DNA of 64,000 nucleotides from Floccifex porci (GCF_009696175.1 NZ_VUMM01000003.1:1-64000), one strand, 5' to 3'; positions 16,898 to 25,900 are shown, counted from the stretch's first letter. Notes: generated by a model from the sequence alone, not told the origin. Numbers and translations: made by a program.

Positions 16898-18055
16898 TTA
16901 TAATAAATCTATTTTATGAATGGCTTCACTGATAATATCCATCTGTTCAAATGTATTATAAAAATCCAGTCCTAAACGAATATATCCTCCTCTTCTTGTA
17001 CAATGAATCTTGTATTCTTTACAGATTTCATCCACTTTATCTTCTTTATTTTCAGGATAATATATACAGATGATTCCTCCCTGATTCTTTTTATCCAGTT
17101 GAACAACTGGTAAATGAATATCTTTTATCTTATTCCTTAAATAATCTTCCAAAGAAAGAATATATTCTTCAATATCTTCCATTCCCAATTCCAAGATCCA
17201 TTCCACCCCTTTATTTAAAGCCAGAATACAGTTATAGCTTAAATTTCCCGATTCAAATCGTCGGGCATCTTTATGCCATTCCAGATATTCAAAATTGGTT
17301 GTGATTGAAGGAGGACTGACATGGTTTTCTACACTTTGATACGAAGCATAAGAAGGAATGATCCTTTCTGTATATTTTTTATCGCAATACACAAATCCAG
17401 CTCCTAATGTGGACAATAATCCTTTGTTGGTACCCGATGCCATCCAGCCAATTCTCATTTTCTTAACATCGATATGCATTCTTCCTAAAGCCTGAATTCC
17501 ATCCACACAGAATAAGATCCCTTTTTCTTCACAGATTTTTCCTAATGTTTCTAAATCCGCATAATATCCTGTACTGAACTGAATGGAAGAAATTGTTAAC
17601 AGTTTTGTATGTTCATCGATCTGATTGACAATATCTTCTATTTGAATGCTTCCATTGATACTTTTAACAATGTGCAGATCTACCCCTTTATATTCATGAA
17701 GTCGGATCCATGGAAATAAATTGGCACTGTGCTCCTGGTCTACCAGTACGACATTGTCTCCTTTTTCAAATGGAAATCCATTGGCAAGAATCGATATCCC
17801 TTCACATGTATTTTTCACAAAACCAATCTCATCTGATTCACAATGAATCAATTGTGCAACTTTCTTTCGAGTGTCTTCTACCATATCCCATAATCTGGAT
17901 ACCACATCAGAATCAAAATCACAGATATATTCTTTCATAAAAGAAGAATAGACATTCTGTACACATAAAGGAGGCATCACCACTCGTGATACATCTAAAA
18001 AAATCTCATCGTTTAAAAATGAATATTCTTTCTGAATCTGTTTAAAATCTAACAT
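16898..18055 (-). CDS. Class V aminotransferase-fold PLP enzyme
   Basis: 385 residues with the fold-type-I PLP pattern of cysteine desulfurase/selenocysteine lyase relatives. Visible motifs are GFVKNTCEGISILANGFPF, DQEHSANLFPW, the PLP-ring Asp in FCVDGIQALG and the likely Schiff-base Lys in ASGTNKGLLSTLGAGF. The substrate cannot be assigned; NifS-type desulfurase is not certain because the characteristic active-site Cys loop is not obvious. The gene follows the radical-SAM gene after about 10 bases and precedes the macro-domain gene, so the three look like one operon. Confidence 0.8.
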   Translation of the reverse strand: MLDFKQIQKEYSFLNDEIFLDVSRVVMPPLCVQNVYSSFMKEYICDFDSDVVSRLWDMVEDTRKKVAQLIHCESDEIGFVKNTCEGISILANGFPFEKGDNVVLVDQEHSANLFPWIRLHEYKGVDLHIVKSINGSIQIEDIVNQIDEHTKLLTISSIQFSTGYYADLETLGKICEEKGILFCVDGIQALGRMHIDVKKMRIGWMASGTNKGLLSTLGAGFVYCDKKYTERIIPSYASYQSVENHVSPPSITTNFEYLEWHKDARRFESGNLSYNCILALNKGVEWILELGMEDIEEYILSLEDYLRNKIKDIHLPVVQLDKKNQGGIICIYYPENKEDKVDEICKEYKIHCTRRGGYIRLGLDFYNTFEQMDIISEAIHKIDLL

Positions 18056-18064
18056 AAATTCCTC

Positions 18065-18934
18065 CTAAAATAATGTTTCCTGTATAATTTTGTGTTTTTC
18101 TTCAAATGTATTTAAATATTCAAATATCTGATCATTGTCATGTACAATTCCATTTTTTTCACAAAAAGAATGAAAGATATGCATCAGTTCTTTATTTCTA
18201 AAACTAAGAACGGAATAGGAATTCCCATAATATTTTATATATTTCTCTTTTAATCCAGGAAAAGATCGATCCAATTGTTTATAAAAATATTCCCGATTTC
18301 CTTCTCTTAAAGTTAAACCCATTCCAAAACAGATAATTCCATAAACATTTGCCTTTTTACAGGCTTCCAGTATCTGTATCAGATTTTCTTTTGTATCATT
18401 TATAAAAGGCAAAATGGGACATAGCCATACAACAGCAGGAATGTTACATTCTTTTAAATGATGTAACACTTTAATTCTTTCCTGAGTTGTACAGACATTG
18501 GGTTCAATAATCTTACATAAAGAATCTTTATATGTTGTCAATGTCATCTGAATCACACATTTACTTTTCTCATTAATTTTTGTGAGAAGATCTAAATCTC
18601 TTACTATCAAATCAGACTTTGTGATCAGTGTAATTCCAAATCCATATTTATATACAATTTCCAGTGCTTTTCTGGTATGTTGAATTTCTTTTTCAATGGG
18701 AATATAAGGATCAGACATGGAGCCCATACCAATCATACATTTGTTTCGTTTTCTTCTTAAAGACATTTCTAATAATTCTAAAGCATTTTCTTTAATTTCT
18801 ACATCTCTAAATTCATGATCCATCTGGTAACATTTACTTCTGGAATCACAATAAATACATCCATGTATACATCCTCTATACAGATTCATTCCATTACTGG
18901 AAGAAAGTATCCCTTTTACTTTTTTATAGTGCAT
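18065..18934 (-). CDS. Radical SAM protein of the SPL/Rv2578c type
   Basis: 289 residues. The [4Fe-4S]/SAM-binding motif is C-I-H-G-C-I-Y-C in LYRGCIHGCIYCDSRSKC. Following blocks MIGMGSMSDPYIPIE, FGITLITKSDLIVRDLDLL and VVWLCPILPFINDT match the spore-photoproduct-lyase-like branch annotated as 'SPL family radical SAM protein'. True spore photoproduct lyase is longer, and no sporulation gene is seen, so the reaction is unknown. It is the first gene of a short operon with the aminotransferase-like enzyme. Confidence 0.85.
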   Translation of the reverse strand: MHYKKVKGILSSSNGMNLYRGCIHGCIYCDSRSKCYQMDHEFRDVEIKENALELLEMSLRRKRNKCMIGMGSMSDPYIPIEKEIQHTRKALEIVYKYGFGITLITKSDLIVRDLDLLTKINEKSKCVIQMTLTTYKDSLCKIIEPNVCTTQERIKVLHHLKECNIPAVVWLCPILPFINDTKENLIQILEACKKANVYGIICFGMGLTLREGNREYFYKQLDRSFPGLKEKYIKYYGNSYSVLSFRNKELMHIFHSFCEKNGIVHDNDQIFEYLNTFEEKHKIIQETLF

Positions 18935-18952
18935 CTTATTTTCCCTTTAATT

Positions 18953-19189
18953 CTAGTATAAAATCTGTACTTTTTCATTTGATTTAAATACGATTTTATC
19001 TTCCTCTATCTTTGCATGAACAGGTGGATTTAAAAAAATGGTTGAACAAAGGATAATAATTCCAAATATGACCGCAAAAATACATTCAAACATTAATCTT
19101 TTTCTTTTGGCCAAATCAAAAACAAAATAAAAGATGATAATGATGATTCCAATGATCGGAGTATAAAAGATTGATTCATAACCTGTCTT
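18953..19189 (-). other. Orphan open frame for a two-segment membrane peptide, no start codon
   Basis: An open frame reads KKTGYESIFYTPIIGIIII, then FDLAKRKRLMFECIFAVIFG, ending EKVQILY before TAG at 18953. Composition is that of a small membrane protein with two hydrophobic segments, but the frame is closed upstream by TAA and has no usable start before an internal ATG. A long AT-rich hairpin adjoins its 5' end. It may be the 3' remnant of a gene whose beginning was deleted. Confidence 0.35.
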
Positions 19190-19212
19190 TTTTTATACAA
19201 TAAAAAAAGACA
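19182..19212. terminator. AT-rich hairpin in the intergenic region
   Basis: CTGTCTTTTTTTAT and ATAAAAAAAGACAG flank a four-base loop; the T-rich arm makes it a possible terminator in either direction for the decayed genes around it. Confidence 0.5.
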
Positions 19213-19262
19213 GAACCATCGACAATTCTTACAGTCTATTTCTGTCATTTATTTAACATCTA

Positions 19263-19440
19263 CTATTTTTTCTTTTCATACAATGTATGCATTCCAAATT
19301 TCCAGCATAGAAGCACACCAAATACAGCTCCTGTAACAGCCTGTAAAATCTGGAACGGGAACTCCAAAAGATGACAGAGCAATATTCATTGCCAGAAATA
19401 CAGCTGTCAAAGTTAAATTAAATACATTACTTCTTTTCAT
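19263..19440 (-). pseudogene. ECF transporter S-component gene with a large internal deletion
   Basis: After a strong GGGAGGATTGTT site, the ATG at 19440 begins MKRSNVFNLTLTAVFLAMN and ALSSFGVPVP, the usual N-terminus of vitamin/ECF S-components. In another frame the C-terminus FPFQILQAVTGAVFGVLLCW and MHTLYEKKK follows at once, ending at 19263. The central ~100 residues are missing and the join is out of frame. The joint carries the short repeat GTTCCCGTTCC, which suggests a deletion between short repeats. Confidence 0.75.
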
Positions 19441-19524
19441 AACAATCCTCCCTGATGGAAAACAGTATAGAAAAGATTCGAACCTATGAAAATAACCATA
19501 AATAAAATTTTTAATAATATCAGA

Positions 19525-20718
19525 TTATAAATCAAAAGCTTGTGCCAGTACTTGTACAGCTTTCTCTTTATCTTTTTTCTCAATAGTCAAAGAAATAGAA
19601 ATTTCAGAAGAGGTTATCTGATAATATTTGATTCCATTCTTTGTTAACGTATTTAATGTTTTTGAAGCAATTCCACTATGTGTTGAAATTCCCACTCCCA
19701 CAACGCTTAATTTCACAAATCCTAAAATACGTTCAATTTTATAGCCAAATTCTTCTTCCTTATAATTCTGTAAAATCAGATCACTTTGTTTCTCATTGCA
19801 GTAAAAAGTAAAATTAATTTTATTGTCTTTGGAAATCTGTTGAGAAATCGTATCAATGTTTATATTCAGATCTGCAATCAGCTGAAAAAGATTTCCTAAA
19901 TAAATTCCATCGTTTTCAATATTCAGAACTCTCATGATCGCATAATCTTCTTTTACTGAAATTCCAGTAATTGGCATATCTTCTAAATGTTTTGTTTCCA
20001 TAATAAAAGTCCCTTTACTTAAATCGGTTTTTAACGCTCTTCCTAAATACAGCTGAATGTTGTATTTGCTGGCAATTTCTACACAGCGCGTTTCCAGTAC
20101 GCCTGATCCTAAAGAGGCCATCTGCATCATCTCATTGTATGTGATTTCCTCCAGTCGCTTTGCCTGTGGATAGATTCGTGGATCGGTTGTATAAACGCCA
20201 TCTACATCGGTATATATGTAACAGTTCCATCCCAGTTTAGCTGCCAGAGCCACTGCAGTTGTATCCGATCCACCTCTTCCTAAAGTTGTGATCTCGCCAT
20301 TTTCTGTCGCCCCCTGAAATCCAGCGACAACAACGACTTTTCCCTGGTCTAACTGCTGTTTCAGATTTGTCAGATCTATGTCTTTAATACGTGCATGCGC
20401 ATGATGATTGCTGGTGATAAAGCCTGCCTGGTATCCCGTTAAAGAAATCGCAGGAACACCCAAAGCTTCAATGGCCATGGCAAGAAGGGTCACGGTCTGC
20501 TGTTCCCCTGTAGATAATAACGAATCCATTTCACGATCGTTATTGGCATATCCCACTTCTTTGGCCAGTTGAATAAGGGCATTGGTTGTTTTTCCCATCG
20601 CACTGGCAACCACTACAATATCATGTCCTCTTTTCTTTATATCGGCAACGTGTTTGGCAATGGCTTTGATCTTATCAACATCTGCTACACTGGTTCCACC
20701 ATATTTTTCTACAATCAT
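19525..20718 (-). CDS. lysC: Aspartate kinase
   Basis: 397 residues from the ATG at 20718. The N-terminus MIVEKYGGTSVADVDKI carries the kinase KxGGTS motif; FQGATENGEITTLGRGGSDTTAVALA and YTDVDGVYTTDPR are conserved. Two ACT domains follow (from about residues 260 and 335), the site of feedback control by lysine and/or threonine. The enzyme phosphorylates L-aspartate at the head of the lysine, threonine and methionine pathways. There is no lysine riboswitch: a TTGAAA-N16-TATAAT promoter places the start of transcription at or next to the ATG, with no Shine-Dalgarno, so the mRNA is probably leaderless. It is divergent from the phosphatase gene. Confidence 0.93.
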   Translation of the reverse strand: MIVEKYGGTSVADVDKIKAIAKHVADIKKRGHDIVVVASAMGKTTNALIQLAKEVGYANNDREMDSLLSTGEQQTVTLLAMAIEALGVPAISLTGYQAGFITSNHHAHARIKDIDLTNLKQQLDQGKVVVVAGFQGATENGEITTLGRGGSDTTAVALAAKLGWNCYIYTDVDGVYTTDPRIYPQAKRLEEITYNEMMQMASLGSGVLETRCVEIASKYNIQLYLGRALKTDLSKGTFIMETKHLEDMPITGISVKEDYAIMRVLNIENDGIYLGNLFQLIADLNINIDTISQQISKDNKINFTFYCNEKQSDLILQNYKEEEFGYKIERILGFVKLSVVGVGISTHSGIASKTLNTLTKNGIKYYQITSSEISISLTIEKKDKEKAVQVLAQAFDL

Positions 20719-20725
20719 ACTTCGT

Positions 20726-20753
20726 ATTATATCGAAAACCAAACCGTTTTCAA
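20726..20753 (-). promoter_or_regulatory. lysC promoter with no leader
   Basis: -35 TTGAAA (20753-20748), 16-base spacer, -10 TATAAT (20731-20726). The ATG begins seven bases after the -10, so the predicted start of transcription is at the start codon. Confidence 0.75.
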
Positions 20754-20755
20754 AG

Positions 20756-20783
20756 TTGTATTCTAAAAAAACAATGTTACAAT
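20756..20783 (+). promoter_or_regulatory. Promoter of the histidine phosphatase/MATE operon with no leader
   Basis: -35 TTGTAT (20756-20761), 16-base spacer, -10 TACAAT (20778-20783), then six bases and ATG. It is back to back with the lysC promoter. Confidence 0.7.
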
Positions 20784-20789
20784 ATTTTT

Positions 20790-21365
20790 ATGAAAATCTG
20801 GTTAACAAGACATGGGCAGACAAACTACAACAAACAGAAATTAATGCAGGGCCTAACCGATGAGCCTTTAAATGAAACTGGAATCCTGCAGGCAAAACAG
20901 GCACGAGAAAAAATTGGAGACATTCATTTTGATGCCATTTATGCCTCCAGTCTGGATCGGGCCATCACAACTGCTTCTATTATTGGAAATATTGAAAAAG
21001 AAAAGGTAATAGTGGATGATCGAATCATTGAAGTTAATTTTGGAAAATATGAGCTTCATCACTATTATTTATTAGGGCTTCGTTTTTCTTTATTCTGGGC
21101 TTTTCCCGAATTTTTTAAAGAACCTGAAAGTGTAGAGTCCATCTGTTCTATGGTAAAAAGAAGTTCTTCTTTTCTAAAAGAACTGGAATCAAAAAATTAT
21201 GAAAATGTACTGATTGTCTGTCATGGTGGAATTATTAGAGCTTTATGTGGATATCTGGAAGATAAAGAAAATGGAATCAAATGGAGACCCAAACCACACA
21301 ATTGTGAAATTCGTGTCTATGAATCCATAAATGGAAAACATAAAACGATTAAATATATAAAATGA
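20790..21365 (+). CDS. Histidine phosphatase family protein (phosphoglycerate mutase-like)
   Basis: 191 residues. The catalytic motif is TRHGQTNYN near the N-terminus, with ASSLDRAITTA and the second catalytic His in VCHGGIIRALCGYL. This branch (GpmB/CobC-like) contains broad-specificity phosphatases; the substrate is not defined. No Shine-Dalgarno is present and a -10 TACAAT lies six bases upstream, so initiation is probably leaderless. The stop overlaps the start of the MATE gene. Confidence 0.88.
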   Translation: MKIWLTRHGQTNYNKQKLMQGLTDEPLNETGILQAKQAREKIGDIHFDAIYASSLDRAITTASIIGNIEKEKVIVDDRIIEVNFGKYELHHYYLLGLRFSLFWAFPEFFKEPESVESICSMVKRSSSFLKELESKNYENVLIVCHGGIIRALCGYLEDKENGIKWRPKPHNCEIRVYESINGKHKTIKYIK

Positions 21366-22660
21366 AACACGATTTAACCCAGGGAAATATTTTAAGATCC
21401 ATTATCCTCTTCACTCTTCCACTTTTAATTGGCAATTTGATGCAGCAGGCTTATAACCTGGTGGATACCTATGTTGTAGGAATGGCTTTAGGATCCAATG
21501 CTTTGGCTTCTGTTGGTTCCTGTTATACATTAATGACCTTTCTGATTTCCATACTTACTGGATTGTGTATGGGAAGTTCTGCTCTGGTTTCTATTTATTT
21601 TGGAAAGAAAGACTGGAATGTTTTACATCAGAGAATGAGTACTTCTTTTATCTGTATTGGCTTCTTTTCAATCGTATTACAGATCTTCTGTATTTTAAAT
21701 ATAGATTTTCTTTTAAATCTTTTACATACTCCTTCTTCTATTTTTATGATGACAAAAGAATATTTATCCATTTTATTTTATGGAATTTTCTTTTTATTTC
21801 TTTTTAATTTTTTTGCGTATATGACACGTTCTTTAGGAAATTCAATGATTTCTTTGATTTTTTTATCAATCAGTACCCTTATAAACATTATCTGTGACTT
21901 TTTATTTGTTTTTAATTTTCATATGGGAATTCAAGGTACGGCTTATGCGACATTACTGGCACAGTTTTTCAGTGCTTTATGTATGACTATTTACTGTATA
22001 AAAATTGAAAAAATCTTTTCCTTTTCTTTTCAGTTTAATGGAATCAAAGAAATTGTATCCAATTCATTGGGAGCCTGCATTCAACAATCCATTATGAATT
22101 TTGGAATTCTTCTGATTCAAAGTTTAGTCAATACATTTGGTCCTATTGTCATGGCTGCCTTTACGATTGGTGTAAAAATTGATACCCTGGCTTATATGCC
22201 TTTACAGGAATTTGGAAATGCGTTTTCTACTTTTACTGGACAGAATTATGGAGCCTGCCAATATAAAAGGATGGAAGAAGGAAAAAAGAAAGCTCTACAA
22301 ATGATCATTCCATTCAGCCTTCTCACTTCTTTATGCATTGTCTTCTTTTCAGAATGTCTTATTCATATCTTTTCCAATGATTTAGAAGTTATTTCCATTG
22401 GAAGTGAATATTTAAAAATGGAAGGAAACTTTTATATTGGAATTGGATTATTATTTTTCTTATATGGCTATTTTCGAGCCATTAAAAAACCTTCAGTTTC
22501 CATTCTATTAACCATTATTTCATTAGGTCTAAGAGTAGTAATCTCTTATTGTTTAAGTCCTGTATTTGGATATACTATAATATGGCTATCCATTCCCATT
22601 GGATGGATAACAGCCGATCTAGCAGGCTTTTTATTATTAAAACAACTGAAACCAGGATAA
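21362..22660 (+). CDS. MATE-family efflux transporter
   Basis: 432 residues with about twelve membrane segments in two homologous halves. The N-terminus has LPLLIGNLMQQAYNLVDTYVVG, a standard MATE/NorM block, and the second half EFGNAFSTFTGQNYGA. Such proteins export cationic drugs or metabolites with H+ or Na+ antiport. The ATG overlaps the phosphatase stop (ATGA), implying translational coupling. Substrate unknown. A second MATE gene lies at 32228. Confidence 0.9.
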   Translation: MKHDLTQGNILRSIILFTLPLLIGNLMQQAYNLVDTYVVGMALGSNALASVGSCYTLMTFLISILTGLCMGSSALVSIYFGKKDWNVLHQRMSTSFICIGFFSIVLQIFCILNIDFLLNLLHTPSSIFMMTKEYLSILFYGIFFLFLFNFFAYMTRSLGNSMISLIFLSISTLINIICDFLFVFNFHMGIQGTAYATLLAQFFSALCMTIYCIKIEKIFSFSFQFNGIKEIVSNSLGACIQQSIMNFGILLIQSLVNTFGPIVMAAFTIGVKIDTLAYMPLQEFGNAFSTFTGQNYGACQYKRMEEGKKKALQMIIPFSLLTSLCIVFFSECLIHIFSNDLEVISIGSEYLKMEGNFYIGIGLLFFLYGYFRAIKKPSVSILLTIISLGLRVVISYCLSPVFGYTIIWLSIPIGWITADLAGFLLLKQLKPG

Positions 22661-22678
22661 AAGGGGGAATCCTGGTTT
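22649..22678 (+). terminator. Hairpin overlapping the end of the MATE gene
   Basis: Stem AAACCAGGAT/ATCCTGGTTT with a purine-rich loop. The T run after it is short, so termination may be inefficient. Confidence 0.55.
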
Positions 22679-22716
22679 CTATGTTATTTATATCTTTTAA
22701 ATTGACATCATATATG

Positions 22717-24075
22717 TTAAATTTCTCTTTTATGATTGATTTCCTTAAAGAAATCATAGCTCTTCTTTGGAATTCTTTCCTGAGTCTTGGTATTTAATTC
22801 CAGTAAACCATATCGATTTTTAAACGCATTTAATGCCGATACATTATCAATATATGACCAGATAAGATAACCCATACAGGACTTACATTGAAGAGCACAT
22901 TCCAGATGTTCTTTTAAGAATTCAATGCGATAAGTATCCTGTATCTGTCCATTTTCACGATATCGATCTTCATTGGAAATACCAATTCCATTTTCCGATA
23001 TAAACCATGGAATCTGATATTCTTCCTGTATACGTTTTTCCGCATCTAAAATAGCCTGTGGATAAATTTCCCATCCTCGATGGGAATTGAATCGACGATC
23101 GGGTTTAATATACAGGTCATAATATTTTTCAGGATGAAAGATCCCTTTAAATTCTGTTTCTTTCTGTTTGACCCGAATTGGAAAATAATAATCCAGACCT
23201 AACAAATCGATTCGATATTGATCAATGAGCTCCATATCTTCTGGTTTATAAGAAAACATACAATCGTTTTCTTTTAAGACATTCATAAATTCATCTGATA
23301 TTTTTCCTTTTACATATGGATCCAGATAAATTCGAACCTGTAATAAATCCGCATAATACCAGGCTTCCAAATCTTCTTTTGAATCACTTCTTGGATAAAC
23401 AGGTGTGTAATGAATCATAGCTCCCAATTTACCACCTGTCTGTTTCTGAAAAGGAAGATATTCCTGTTTGGCAATCGAAGTTGCGACCATTTTATGAAAA
23501 TGTGCCTGGTAACATTTTTTCGGATCGTGTACAAATGGATACCATTTTTTATCCATATAGCCATTGTCAATTGGAATATTGGGTTCAGTAAACGCAAAGA
23601 AATAATGCACCCGATCACTGAAACATTCAAAGACTTTCCGTGCATAAATGCGATAATAATCCAGTATCTTTCGATTGCACCATCCATCAAATTCTTCTAA
23701 AAAGAGAGCTGGAAGATCCCAGTGTTCCAATGATATAAAAGGTTCCATTCCATACGATAAAATGGTATCGATCACATGATTATAAAAATCTTTAGCCTGT
23801 TCATTCACAATTCCTTTTTTCACATCTTTTAAAAAGTATGGCCATTGAATGGTAAAACGAAACACATTCATTCCAGCTTTTGCCATCCATTCAATATCTT
23901 CTTTATAATGATGAATAAAATCACAGGCATCCTGTACTCCTGTTTTTTCATACCATAAAGAAGGATCTTTCTGATAAAACAAATCCGCCCAGCTTGGATT
24001 TGAATTCTTATGATTGCCTTCAATCTGCCAGCTGGAACTGCTGGTTCCTATAAAAAAATTGTCTCTTATTTTCAT
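22717..24075 (-). CDS. Glycoside hydrolase family 1 enzyme with atypical active-site residues
   Basis: 452 residues with the complete GH1 barrel: GTSSSSWQIEG (substrate Gln), SLEHWDLPALF (substrate His), acid/base Glu in FAFTEPN, and nucleophile Glu in WFISENGIGISN. In the acid/base motif the family's Asn (T-F-N-E-P) is Thr. In the C-terminal specificity loop, VSALNAFKNRYG has the Ser and Tyr of 6-phospho-glycosidases, but the Lys that binds the phosphate (two residues before Tyr in LacG) is Asn, with Lys one place earlier. It may be a 6-phospho-beta-glycosidase with shifted phosphate contact, or have changed specificity. AGGGAGAAC precedes the ATG. No PTS gene is adjacent. Confidence 0.87.
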   Translation of the reverse strand: MKIRDNFFIGTSSSSWQIEGNHKNSNPSWADLFYQKDPSLWYEKTGVQDACDFIHHYKEDIEWMAKAGMNVFRFTIQWPYFLKDVKKGIVNEQAKDFYNHVIDTILSYGMEPFISLEHWDLPALFLEEFDGWCNRKILDYYRIYARKVFECFSDRVHYFFAFTEPNIPIDNGYMDKKWYPFVHDPKKCYQAHFHKMVATSIAKQEYLPFQKQTGGKLGAMIHYTPVYPRSDSKEDLEAWYYADLLQVRIYLDPYVKGKISDEFMNVLKENDCMFSYKPEDMELIDQYRIDLLGLDYYFPIRVKQKETEFKGIFHPEKYYDLYIKPDRRFNSHRGWEIYPQAILDAEKRIQEEYQIPWFISENGIGISNEDRYRENGQIQDTYRIEFLKEHLECALQCKSCMGYLIWSYIDNVSALNAFKNRYGLLELNTKTQERIPKKSYDFFKEINHKREI

Positions 24076-24101
24076 ATTGTTCTCCCTGATCTCATTATAT
24101 C

Positions 24102-24128
24102 AAAAAAAGGAGATTATTTTTTCCCTTT
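24102..24128 (-). terminator. Terminator of the ABC exporter operon
   Basis: Imperfect minus-strand stem AAAGGGA/TCTCCTTT followed by a T run, overlapping the end of the permease gene. Confidence 0.55.
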
Positions 24129-24992
24129 ACGATTTAATAAAATATAGATAACCGTCAGACACATTAAAGTTCCAATCACAATGATATACATGGTATTTAC
24201 TTCGATAAGATGATTAAAAACGGTCAAATCACAATCCATGCTTTCTTTTAAAGACTGTATCAGTTCAAAAGGAATGTTTAAGGATTTCATTTCTTTAAAA
24301 ATTCCATTGAAACAATGATTTCTTAATAAAGACGTTCCATAAGTTCCTGGTAAACATAATATTACTTTCTGTACAGCTGTTGAAAATTGAGAAATAGGCA
24401 TATAAGCTCCACAGATAAATCCATATCCTGCCGAAATAATAGTTCCCACTGCCGATGCCTGTCCTTGTGTCGATAAAGGAAAGGTAATGCAGGAAGATAA
24501 AAGCGTACCAAATAACACCAGTAAGATCACATCGACAAATAAAGAGATTATATCGATAATAGATAAGTACCATCCCATATATTTCATATAGCCTAAACAG
24601 ATAAAAGTAGCTACAATATTAATTAGCACAGAAGAAATAAAAGTCGCAATGGAATACGATAATGCGATTGTACTTTTTTTAATTGGTGTAATATCCAGAT
24701 CCATTCGAATACCATTGGCTTTATCCTGCACCATCAGTAAATTGGAACAGAACGATACAGTAATACAGCTGACCGCAAGTAAAGAAGAAACCAGCTGTGC
24801 TGCCACACATCCATCAATTAAAGAAGACGATACATTAAAAATGGATAAACTGTCTTCAAATATAGAACGATATGTACTGCTTAAAAAGGTTCCATATAAT
24901 ACCAGTAATATGATTGGAGTAATTAAAGATGTTAAAAACATTCCTTTGTCTTTAAAATATAATTTTACATTTCGTTTTACTAAAGAAATCAT
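24114..24992 (-). CDS. ABC-2 type transporter permease
   Basis: 292 residues with six hydrophobic segments. An N-terminal cytoplasmic stretch (LVKRNVKLYFKDKGMFLTS) leads into the first segment, the usual ABC-2 arrangement, and GTIISAGYGFICGAYMPISQF is the typical C-terminal block. It overlaps the stop of the ATPase gene upstream, so the two proteins form a one-permease exporter of the DrrAB kind. Substrate unknown. Confidence 0.88.
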   Translation of the reverse strand: MISLVKRNVKLYFKDKGMFLTSLITPIILLVLYGTFLSSTYRSIFEDSLSIFNVSSSLIDGCVAAQLVSSLLAVSCITVSFCSNLLMVQDKANGIRMDLDITPIKKSTIALSYSIATFISSVLINIVATFICLGYMKYMGWYLSIIDIISLFVDVILLVLFGTLLSSCITFPLSTQGQASAVGTIISAGYGFICGAYMPISQFSTAVQKVILCLPGTYGTSLLRNHCFNGIFKEMKSLNIPFELIQSLKESMDCDLTVFNHLIEVNTMYIIVIGTLMCLTVIYILLNRKGKK

Positions 24993-25900
24993 AATCTTTC
25001 TCCTTCTAATTTTTTACCTGTAATATTTAAGAACACATCATCCATTTTTCCTTTTGTGATTTCATAATCAACAAATAAAGATGGATACTGGCAAATTAAA
25101 GAAGTGGCATCTCTGGTATTTTTAATTTCAATACGATACGCATCTTTGATTTTTTCATAAGGTAGAGCTAACATTTTAACCTTATCTTCACAAACTCCAT
25201 ATAAAGTAATATAATCGTTGGCATACTGATTTTTTAAGTCTAGAGGAGAGCCAGAAGCTACAATCTGGCCATGATCCAAAATCACCACAGAATCTGCACT
25301 GGCTGCTTCTTCCATATAATGTGTGGTTAAGAAAAGAGTCATTCCTTTTTCTTTTCGCAAATATTCAATAAAAGACCAAAGTACATTTCTTGTATGCGGA
25401 TCTAGTCCCGTTGTAGGCTCATCTAAAATTAAGATTTCTGGATCGTGAATCAAAGCTCTGGCCACATCAATTCGTCTTTTCTGTCCACCGGATAATTTGG
25501 ATAGACTACGATTTAAATAATCTTTAAACTGCAGCTGAATGGATAAAGTCTCAATGCGTTTCTGACATTCTTTTTTCGATAAACCATATAAAGATCCTCG
25601 ATACAATAAATTGTCATAGACACTTAAATCTTTATCCAGTACCGAATTTTGAAAAACCACACCCAGTTTTCTTTTAATAGATTCTTTCTGTGTATCCAGA
25701 TTGTATCCATCAATGATAACTTCTCCTGAATCTTTAGACAGTTGTGAACATATAATATGAATGGTTGTAGACTTACCTGCTCCATTCACTCCTAAAAACG
25801 CAAACAGTTCTCCTCTATTTACTGTAAAACTTAAATCATTTACGGCTTTTACATCTTTATAGCTTTTATTTAAATGTGAAATTTTAATAATTGGTTCCAT
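24989..25900 (-). CDS. ABC transporter ATP-binding protein (DrrA-like exporter)
   Basis: 303 residues. Walker A is GVNGAGKSTT, the signature LSGGQKRRIDVARAL, Walker B LILDEPTTGLDP and the H-loop LTTHYMEEA. The C-terminal ~80 residues resemble the DUF4162 extension of daunorubicin-type exporters. GAAGGAGTAG precedes the ATG. It is the first gene of a two-gene operon with the permease. Confidence 0.92.
   Translation of the reverse strand: MEPIIKISHLNKSYKDVKAVNDLSFTVNRGELFAFLGVNGAGKSTTIHIICSQLSKDSGEVIIDGYNLDTQKESIKRKLGVVFQNSVLDKDLSVYDNLLYRGSLYGLSKKECQKRIETLSIQLQFKDYLNRSLSKLSGGQKRRIDVARALIHDPEILILDEPTTGLDPHTRNVLWSFIEYLRKEKGMTLFLTTHYMEEAASADSVVILDHGQIVASGSPLDLKNQYANDYITLYGVCEDKVKMLALPYEKIKDAYRIEIKNTRDATSLICQYPSLFVDYEITKGKMDDVFLNITGKKLEGERL

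Noticed and set aside
20719-20789. Lysine riboswitch upstream of aspartokinase
   Set aside because: Only about 70 bases separate the divergent start codons, all used by two promoters; there is no space for the structured leader.
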